Assembly (NCBI GenBank): GCA_050330055.1
Contig: JBHJOF010000006.1
Coordinates: forward strand, 1 to 10,929
Origin: JBHJOF01 sp050330055
Lineage (GTDB): Bacteria > Pseudomonadota > Alphaproteobacteria > Kiloniellales > JAKSDN01
DNA: 10,929 nucleotides
Direction: 5' to 3'
The notes under the pieces were generated by a model that saw only the letters and a list, made by a program, of their open reading frames with translations, did no database searches and had not been told where the DNA came from. Made by a program: the position numbers and the translations under genes. Below, one piece after another: positions 5,799-10,929 of this stretch; positions within the stretch are counted from its first letter, which is position 1; each line of letters begins with the position of its first letter.

Positions 5799-8219
5799 AT
5801 GAAATCCCATGTCCGTGTCGCGGTGATCGGCGGCGGTGTCGTCGGCTGCAGCGTGCTCTATCACCTGACCAAGCTGGGCTGGAAGGACGTGGTGCTGATC
5901 GAGCGGGCCGAGCTGACCTCGGGATCGACCTGGCACGCGGCGGGCGGCTTCCACACGCTGAATGCCGACACCAACATGGCCGCGCTGCAGGGCTACACCA
6001 TCCAGCTCTATAAGGAGCTGGAAGAGATCTCGGGCCAGTCCTGCGGCCTGCATCACGTCGGCGGCATCACGCTGGCGACCACGCCTGAGCGCATGGACTA
6101 CCTCAAGGCGGCGCGCGCCAAGCACCGCTACATGGGCCTGGAGACCGAAGTCATAGGGCCCGAGGAAATCCGCAAGCTCTCCTGGATCACCAACACGGAC
6201 GGCGTGCTCGGCGCGCTCTACGACCCGCTCGACGGCCACCTCGATCCCTCGGGCACGACGCACGCCTACGCCAAGGCGGCGCGCCAGCAGGGCGCCGAGA
6301 TCCATCTGCACAACCGGGTGCTGGAGTTGAAGCCGAAGCCGAACGGCTCGTGGGACGTGGTTACCGAAAAGGGCACCATCAACGCCGAGCACGTGGTCAA
6401 CGCCGCCGGCCTCTGGGCCCGCGAGGTCGGCGCCATGGCCGGCGTCTTCCTGCCGCTGCATCCCATGGAGCACCAGTACCTGGTGACCGACGACATCCCG
6501 GAGATCTACCAGGCGAACCGGGAGCATCCGCACGTCATGGACCCGACCGGCGAAAGCTACCTGCGCCAGGAGGGCCGCGGGCTGGTGATCGGCATCTACG
6601 AGCAGGACTGCGACCCCTGGGCGGTCGACGGCACCGCCTGGGACTTCGGCCAGGACCTCTTGCCGGACAACCTGGACCGCATCGCCGAGCCGCTGGAGTA
6701 CGCCTACACGCGCTATCCCTGCCTGGCGACGGCCGGCATCAAGCGGGTCATCAACGGCCCCTTCACCTTCGCGCCGGACGGCAATCCGCTGGTCGGCCCT
6801 GTGCCGGGCCTGCGCAATTACTGGTCCGCCTGCGCCGTCATGGCCGGCTTCAGCCAGGGCGGCGGCGTCGGCCTGACGCTGGCCGAATGGATGATCGAGG
6901 GCGAGCCCTCGCGCGACGTCTTCGCCATGGACGTGGCCCGCTTCGGCGACTTCTGTACCCGCGCCTATGCGCGCGTGAAGGTGACCGAGAACTACCAGCG
7001 CCGCTTCGCCATCTCCTATCCCAATGAGGAGCTGCCGGCCGGCCGGCCGCTGCACACCACACCGGCCTACGAGATCTGGAAAGCGCAGAATGCGGTCTTC
7101 GGGCAGGGCTACGGCCTGGAGCACGTCAACTACTTCGCGCCCAAGGGCGAAGAGCCCTTCGAGACGCCGACCTTCCGCCGCTCCAACGCCTTCGCCACGG
7201 TGGGCGAGGAATGCCGCGCGGTGCGGGGCGGCGTCGGCCTCAACGAGATCCACAATTTCGGCAAGTACCGCATCAGCGGCCCGGGTGCGGCCGACTGGCT
7301 CGACCGCATCATGGCCGGGCGCTTGCCCAAGGTCGGGCGCATCTCCCTCACGCCGATGCTGAGCCCCAAGGGCCGGCTGATCGGCGACTTCACCATCTCG
7401 CGCCTGGGCAAGGAGCGCTTCCAGCTCACGGCGTCGTACGGCGCGCAGGCCTATCACATGCGCTGGTTCGAGCGACACTTGCCGGACGACGGCAGCGTGC
7501 GCATCGAGAACCTCTCGCGCCAGCTGCTGGGCTTTCAAATCGCTGGGCCCAAGGCGCGCGAGCTCTTGTCGCGCGTGTCCCGCGCCGACGTGTCAAACGC
7601 CGCGCTGCCATTCCTCAGCGCACGCGAGATGGAGGTCGGCCTCTGCGACGCCCTGGTGCAGCGCGTCACCTACACCGGCGACCTGGGCTACGAGATCTAT
7701 GTGCCAGCGGTGCAGCAGATCGCGCTCTACGAGGCGCTGACCGGGGCCGGCGCCGACCTGGGCCTGCGGCCATTCGGCATGCGCGCCATGATGAGCTTGC
7801 GCCTGGAGAAGGCCTTCGGCTCCTGGCTGCGCGAGTTCAAGCCGGACTACACGCCGGCCGAGACCGGGCTCGACCGCTTCGTTTCCTACAACAAGCCGGC
7901 CGACTTCATCGGCAAGGCGGCGGCGCTGGCGGAGAAGGCGGCGGGGCCGAAGCGCCGGCTCTGCAGCTTCGTGGTCGAGGCCGACGACGCCGACGTCTGG
8001 GCCGACGAGCCGATCTGGATGGACGGCAAGGTGGTCGGCTTCGTCACCTCAGGCGGCTACGCCCACTACGCCGAGAAATCGGTCGCGCTTGGCTTCCTGC
8101 CGCCGGAGCTGATCAGCGACGACCGGCAGGTCAAGATCGAGATCCTCGGCGACCTGCGCGACGCCCGCCTGATCTCCGAGCCGCTGTTCGATCCCCAGGG
8201 CGAGCGGATGCGGGGGTAG
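5799..8219 (+). CDS. Dimethylglycine/sarcosine dehydrogenase-like FAD protein with folate-binding GcvT domain
   Basis: An 806-residue two-module flavoenzyme of the DMGDH/SARDH family, whose members demethylate N-methylglycines and pass the one-carbon unit to tetrahydrofolate as 5,10-methylene-THF. The DAO module spans about 5-365, with GGGVVG (11-16) and the histidyl-FAD motif GSTWHAAG in which His46 is the expected covalent FAD attachment. A linker domain follows to about 425. The GcvT module covers about 425-705, with GRLIGDFTISRL containing Asp530, the position of the folate-contacting aspartate in T-protein relatives, then YTGDLGYEIYVP and MRAMMSLRLEKAFGSW, all family signatures. A GcvT C-terminal barrel ends the protein (FVTSGGYAHYAEKSVALGFL). 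Length fits the family (~800-860). AAGGAGAG, about eight bases before the ATG, is a good ribosome-binding site. The true substrate could be dimethylglycine, sarcosine or another N-methyl amine; bacterial genomes carry many paralogues. The next gene downstream is convergent. Confidence 0.9.
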   Translation: MKSHVRVAVIGGGVVGCSVLYHLTKLGWKDVVLIERAELTSGSTWHAAGGFHTLNADTNMAALQGYTIQLYKELEEISGQSCGLHHVGGITLATTPERMDYLKAARAKHRYMGLETEVIGPEEIRKLSWITNTDGVLGALYDPLDGHLDPSGTTHAYAKAARQQGAEIHLHNRVLELKPKPNGSWDVVTEKGTINAEHVVNAAGLWAREVGAMAGVFLPLHPMEHQYLVTDDIPEIYQANREHPHVMDPTGESYLRQEGRGLVIGIYEQDCDPWAVDGTAWDFGQDLLPDNLDRIAEPLEYAYTRYPCLATAGIKRVINGPFTFAPDGNPLVGPVPGLRNYWSACAVMAGFSQGGGVGLTLAEWMIEGEPSRDVFAMDVARFGDFCTRAYARVKVTENYQRRFAISYPNEELPAGRPLHTTPAYEIWKAQNAVFGQGYGLEHVNYFAPKGEEPFETPTFRRSNAFATVGEECRAVRGGVGLNEIHNFGKYRISGPGAADWLDRIMAGRLPKVGRISLTPMLSPKGRLIGDFTISRLGKERFQLTASYGAQAYHMRWFERHLPDDGSVRIENLSRQLLGFQIAGPKARELLSRVSRADVSNAALPFLSAREMEVGLCDALVQRVTYTGDLGYEIYVPAVQQIALYEALTGAGADLGLRPFGMRAMMSLRLEKAFGSWLREFKPDYTPAETGLDRFVSYNKPADFIGKAAALAEKAAGPKRRLCSFVVEADDADVWADEPIWMDGKVVGFVTSGGYAHYAEKSVALGFLPPELISDDRQVKIEILGDLRDARLISEPLFDPQGERMRG

Positions 8220-8250
8220 GGCTGTCGCTAGTGGCAATGAACGAGCGCCT

Positions 8251-8372
8251 GCCCACGCTTCGAGACGGCGCTTCGCGCCTCCTCAGCATGAGGTCGCTGT
8301 TTGCACCCGCGACTTCCTTACCCTGAGGAGCCTGCCGTAGCTTTAGCGAAGGCAGGCGTCTCGAAGGGTGGG
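8251..8372. repeat. Full dispersed inverted-repeat element between convergent genes
   Basis: Outer arms 8251-8267 and 8356-8372 pair over 17 positions with one mismatch (GCCCAC...GAGACG against CGTCTC...GTGGGC). Inside, CTCCTCAG (8279-8286) pairs with CTGAGGAG (8323-8330). Side hairpins are GGCGC-TTC-GCGCC and CCTGCC/GGCAGG (8331-8336 with 8351-8356). It is the same family and fold as 721-826. It fills the gap between the convergent DMGDH-like and rocD genes and could serve as a bidirectional transcript end (inference). Confidence 0.8.
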
Positions 8373-8386
8373 CAACCGCCGCCGAA

Positions 8387-9622
8387 CTATCCCCCGCCCA
8401 CCACCTTGGCGATACGTTCCAGCGCCCAGTCGACCTGGTCCTGGGTGATGATCAGGGGCGGCGCGAAGCGGATCGTGTGCTCGTGCGTCTCCTTGGCGAG
8501 CAGGCCTTCGGCCAGCAGCGCTTCGCAGTACCGGCGCGCGCCGCCGGCCTCGGGATGGAACTCGACGGCCAGCATCAGGCCGCGGCCGCGAACCTCGCGG
8601 ATCATGTTGTTGCGGATCGACTTCAGCCCGGCCATGAAGTAGTCGCCCATGCGCGCTGCGTTCTCGATCATGCCCTCTTCGACCAGCACGCGCAGCGCGG
8701 CGCGTGCCACGGCGCAGGCCAGCGGATTGCCGCCGAAGGTGCTGCCGTGCTCGCCGGGCCGCAGCACGCCCAGCACCTCGGAGTTGGAGAGCACGGCGGA
8801 GACCGGATAGAAGCCGCCGGACAGCGCCTTGCCGACCAGGGTCAGGTCCGCCTCGACGCCCTCGTGCTCCTCGGCCAAGAGCTTGCCGGTGCGGCCGAGG
8901 CCGGTCTGGATCTCGTCGAGGATCAGCATGACGCCGTGCCGCGTGCAGATTTCGCGCACGCGCTTCAGGTAGCCGTCCGGCGGGATGATGACGCCGGCCT
9001 CGCCCTGGATCGGCTCTGCCAGGAAGGCGACCGTGTTGTCGGTGACGGCCGCCTCCAGCGCGTCGGCGTCGCCGAAAGGGATCGCCTTGAAGCCGGGCGC
9101 GAAGGGGCCGAAGCCGCGCCGTGCCGTCGGGTCGGTCGAGAAGCCGACGATGGCCAGTGTGCGGCCGTGGAAGTTGTTGCGGCAGACGATGATCTCGGCC
9201 TGGCCCGCAGGCACGCCCTTGACCTCGTAGCCCCATTTTCGCACCGCCTTGACCGCCGATTCGACAGCCTCGGCACCGCTGTTCATCGGCAGCACCTTGT
9301 GCGAATTGGTGAGCGCGCAGATCTCGTCGTAGAACAGCGCCAGCTGGTCGTTGCGGAAGGCGCGCGAGGTCAGCGTCAGGCGGGCCGACTGCTCGATCAG
9401 GGCCTCGCGGATCTTCGGATGGCAGTGGCCCTGGTTGACGGCGGAGTAGGCCGAAAGGCAGTCCATATAGCGCCGGCCCTCGACGTCCCAGACCCAGACG
9501 CCCTCGCCGCGCGCCAGGATCACGTCGAGCGGCTTGTAGTTGTGCGCGCCGAGCTCCGCCTCGATCTCCAGGTATTCCTGGCTGCTCAGCCCGTTGCCGG
9601 TCGCTTCATCCGTCGTAGCCAA
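8387..9622 (-). CDS. rocD: Ornithine aminotransferase (ornithine-oxo-acid transaminase)
   Basis: A PLP-dependent class III aminotransferase that moves the delta-amino group of ornithine to 2-oxoglutarate, giving glutamate 5-semialdehyde; cytoplasmic. With the start used here it has 411 residues, usual for the family. Specificity marks of ornithine aminotransferase are present: GAHNYKPLDV with Tyr29 and SAYSAVNQGHCHP with Tyr59, matching Tyr55 and Tyr85 of the human enzyme. LTLTSRAF, KVLPMNSGAEA, DEIQTGLGRTG with Asp236, and GKALSGGFYPVSAVL with the PLP-binding Lys265 also match; GEHGSTFGGNPL follows. The frame is open further upstream to TTG 9715 (442 residues), but that extension is Arg-rich and absent from relatives. 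The TTG at 9622 has GAGG seven bases upstream and begins just before the conserved region, so I prefer it; no ATG is available. It is divergent from arginase, which makes its substrate, so the pair forms the arginase pathway. Convergent with the DMGDH-like gene. Confidence 0.93.
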   Translation of the reverse strand: MATTDEATGNGLSSQEYLEIEAELGAHNYKPLDVILARGEGVWVWDVEGRRYMDCLSAYSAVNQGHCHPKIREALIEQSARLTLTSRAFRNDQLALFYDEICALTNSHKVLPMNSGAEAVESAVKAVRKWGYEVKGVPAGQAEIIVCRNNFHGRTLAIVGFSTDPTARRGFGPFAPGFKAIPFGDADALEAAVTDNTVAFLAEPIQGEAGVIIPPDGYLKRVREICTRHGVMLILDEIQTGLGRTGKLLAEEHEGVEADLTLVGKALSGGFYPVSAVLSNSEVLGVLRPGEHGSTFGGNPLACAVARAALRVLVEEGMIENAARMGDYFMAGLKSIRNNMIREVRGRGLMLAVEFHPEAGGARRYCEALLAEGLLAKETHEHTIRFAPPLIITQDQVDWALERIAKVVGGG

Positions 9623-9764
9623 AGCACCGCCTCGCCCTTTACCCAGCGCCCGCCTCAACGATACGCGCCGCACGCGACGGCGCAAGTCTTGCCCGCCCGC
9701 GGCGGAAGTGGACAAAGCCCGCCGCTGGCGCTAGGCCTAGCGGCGGGATGGCGAGACTCGTGAC
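9623..9764. promoter_or_regulatory. Divergent rocD/rocF promoter region
   Basis: These 142 bp separate the preferred rocD start from the rocF start and must hold promoters for both. No clear sigma-70 boxes were found. The palindrome and hairpin at 9718-9747 are the standout structures. Confidence 0.45.
9718..9747. promoter_or_regulatory. Palindrome CGCTAGGCCTAGCG within a larger hairpin upstream of rocF
   Basis: CCCGCCGCT (9718-9726) pairs with AGCGGCGGG (9739-9747), a perfect 9-bp stem. Overlapping it, positions 9729-9742 form a perfect 14-bp palindrome, CGCTAGGCCTAGCG. It ends 17 bases before the rocF ATG, so it could be an operator or a leader hairpin affecting translation. A regulator is not encoded in the window. 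Confidence 0.5.
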
Positions 9765-10697
9765 ATGACCAGGACGATCGCACTCATCGGCGCGCCCACC
9801 GACATCGGCGCGGCCCACCGCGGCGCCTCGATGGGGCCGGAGGCGCTTCGGGTGGCCGATATCGCCGGCCGACTCAACCAGATGGGCCTGGCGGTGGTCG
9901 ATTGCGGCAACGTCTTGGGTCCGACCAATCCAGACGCCGAGCCGGAGAACGGCTATCGCCACCTGGCCGAGACGGCGGCCTGGTGCGGCGGGGTCAAGGA
10001 CGCGGTCTACGACGCCCTGGCCGCCGGCCAACTGCCGATCCTGATGGGCGGCGACCATTGCCTGGCGATCGGCTCGATCGCCGGTGTGGCACAGCACTGC
10101 GCCGAGCAGGACAAGCGGCTGTCCATCGTCTGGCTCGACGCGCACGCCGACTTCAACACGCCCGAGACCTCGCCCTCGGGCAACATCCACGGCATGCCGG
10201 TGGCGGTGCTCTGCGGCAAGGGCCCGCCCGAATTGACGGGGCTGGCCGGCGGCAAGGCCATCATCGAACCCGCGCAGGTCATCCAGGTCGGCATCCGATC
10301 GGTCGACCGGGTCGAGAAGCTGGCGGTGGTGGAGAGCGGGCTCACCGTCTACGACATGCGCACCATCGACGAGCGCGGCATGCGCGCCGTCATGGAGGAG
10401 ACGCTGGATCGCGTGGCGCGCGCCGGCGGCCATCTGCACTTGAGCTTCGACGTCGATTTCCTCGACCCGGCCATCGCGCCCGGCGTCGGCACCACGGTGG
10501 CGGGCGGACCGACCTATCGCGAGGCCCAGCTCTGCATGGAGATGCTGCACGACTCCGGCCTGCTGCGCTCCATGGACATCATGGAGCTCAACCCGGCGCT
10601 CGACCTGCGCAACCAGACCGCCGAGCTGGTCGTCGAGCTGGTGGCGAGCCTGTTCGGCGAGCAGATCCTGAGCCGCCACAAGTCGTCGTTCGAGTGA
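9765..10697 (+). CDS. rocF: Arginase
   Basis: A manganese-dependent ureohydrolase splitting L-arginine into ornithine and urea in the cytoplasm; 310 residues, standard for arginase. All binuclear metal ligands are visible: His98 in GGDH, Asp125, His127 and Asp129 in WLDAHADFNTPE, and Asp229 and Asp231 in SFDVDFLDP. The SGNIHGMP segment (138-145) with His142 and GGPTYREA with Glu253 (equivalent to Glu277 of rat arginase I, which binds the guanidinium) mark it as arginase rather than agmatinase or guanidinobutyrase. MELNP with Glu274 is also conserved. The ATG at 9765 has only a weak ribosome-binding site and follows a hairpin 17 bases upstream. It is divergent from rocD, whose product consumes the ornithine formed. 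The gene 3' end is followed by hairpin repeats. Function is secure; whether it serves free arginine or arginine released by the neighbouring flavoenzymes is open. Confidence 0.95.
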   Translation: MTRTIALIGAPTDIGAAHRGASMGPEALRVADIAGRLNQMGLAVVDCGNVLGPTNPDAEPENGYRHLAETAAWCGGVKDAVYDALAAGQLPILMGGDHCLAIGSIAGVAQHCAEQDKRLSIVWLDAHADFNTPETSPSGNIHGMPVAVLCGKGPPELTGLAGGKAIIEPAQVIQVGIRSVDRVEKLAVVESGLTVYDMRTIDERGMRAVMEETLDRVARAGGHLHLSFDVDFLDPAIAPGVGTTVAGGPTYREAQLCMEMLHDSGLLRSMDIMELNPALDLRNQTAELVVELVASLFGEQILSRHKSSFE

Positions 10698-10740
10698 CGC
10701 TCGCCTACGGCATTCGCACATCGCAGACAGAGTGCTCGCC

Positions 10741-10783
10741 CTTGCCACAGCAAGGCTGTCGTCCCGGCACTTGTTGCCGGGAC
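10741..10783. terminator. Tandem hairpins after rocF
   Basis: CTTGC-CACA-GCAAG (10741-10754) is followed by a strong 9-bp stem, GTCCCGGCA (10761-10769) with TGCCGGGAC (10775-10783) and a CTTGT loop. They begin 43 bp after the stop. No T-run follows, so they may be REP-type mRNA 3'-end structures rather than intrinsic terminators. Confidence 0.45.
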
Positions 10784-10840
10784 CCATTGGCCTATCCGCG
10801 CCACGCCGTAATACCAACGGCCGTTAATTCTGCCTCGTCA

Positions 10841-10885
10841 TCCCGGATGCGATGCAGCACGCAGTGCTGCTTCGCTGATCCGGGA
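10841..10885. repeat. Long imperfect hairpin, dispersed-repeat type
   Basis: TCCCGGAT (10841-10848) pairs with ATCCGGGA (10878-10885). Inside, GCGA pairs with TCGC, and GCAGCAC (10854-10860) with GTGCTGC (10864-10870) around a GCA loop. Elements with a CCCGGAT/ATCCGGG stem are common intergenic repeats in alphaproteobacteria. The remaining bases to the right edge (10886-10929) contain no gene; the element may continue beyond the window, since GATCCCG recurs at 10916-10922. Confidence 0.65.
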
Positions 10886-10929
10886 TCTTCCAGATGGAGA
10901 GCTTCGATAGCGCCAGATCCCGTGTCTGC

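Noticed and set aside
5706..7538. 610-residue minus-strand frame opposite the DMGDH-like gene
   Set aside because: A shadow of the strongly conserved plus-strand gene, rich in Arg, His and Val with no recognisable motif.
8477..9763. 428-residue plus-strand frame opposite rocD
   Set aside because: Antisense to an aminotransferase with all catalytic residues; biased composition and no domain.
9765..10697. Agmatinase or guanidinobutyrase as the identity of the ureohydrolase
   Set aside because: The SGNIHGMP segment and the GGPTYREA glutamate are arginase hallmarks, and the partner gene is ornithine aminotransferase.

Overview
The window (about two thirds G+C, with codon third positions mostly G or C) looks like an alphaproteobacterial chromosome, perhaps a Rhodospirillales-type organism. 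This rests on the gene content (LivK/LivH-type transport, dimethylglycine-dehydrogenase-like flavoproteins, arginine catabolism) and on the style of its intergenic inverted repeats. The genus cannot be fixed from sequence alone. There are seven protein genes, one of them cut by the left edge. No RNA gene, insertion sequence, CRISPR array or phage gene was seen.

Left block (1-3840), all on the minus strand. Read in transcription order it holds a polytopic membrane protein of unknown function with a signal peptide (3840-2401), a Tat-exported substrate-binding protein of a branched-chain-amino-acid-type ABC transporter (2234-891), and the N-terminal two thirds of its LivH-type permease (569 to the edge). 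The remaining transporter genes probably lie to the left. A dispersed inverted-repeat element sits between the binding protein and the permease.

Centre (3841-4211) is a 371-bp divergent intergenic region with overlapping palindromes and a repeated 13-mer. It is the best place in the window for an operator.

Middle block (4212-8219), plus strand: two FAD-dependent amine oxidoreductases. One is a single-domain DAO-family enzyme of the sarcosine-oxidase/D-amino-acid-dehydrogenase type. The other is an 806-residue dimethylglycine/sarcosine-dehydrogenase-like protein carrying the histidyl-FAD motif and a folate-binding GcvT module. Between them is a 273-bp gap full of strong hairpins.

Right block (8387-10697): divergently transcribed ornithine aminotransferase (rocD, minus) and arginase (rocF, plus). 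Together they form the arginase route: arginine to ornithine plus urea, then ornithine to glutamate semialdehyde. A perfect 14-bp palindrome inside a larger hairpin lies between the two starts. Hairpin repeats follow both gene 3' ends.

Taken together the window reads as an uptake-and-catabolism locus for an amino acid or N-substituted amine. A LivK/LivH importer brings a substrate in, flavoenzymes oxidise C-N bonds (possibly feeding one-carbon units to folate), and RocF/RocD degrade an arginine or ornithine portion to glutamate. The enzyme families are clear; the actual substrate and the linkage of the two halves are inference. No strikingly novel system is evident. The most unexplained items are the membrane protein, the putative operator region at 3941-4026, and the structured repeat elements in the gene-end gaps.
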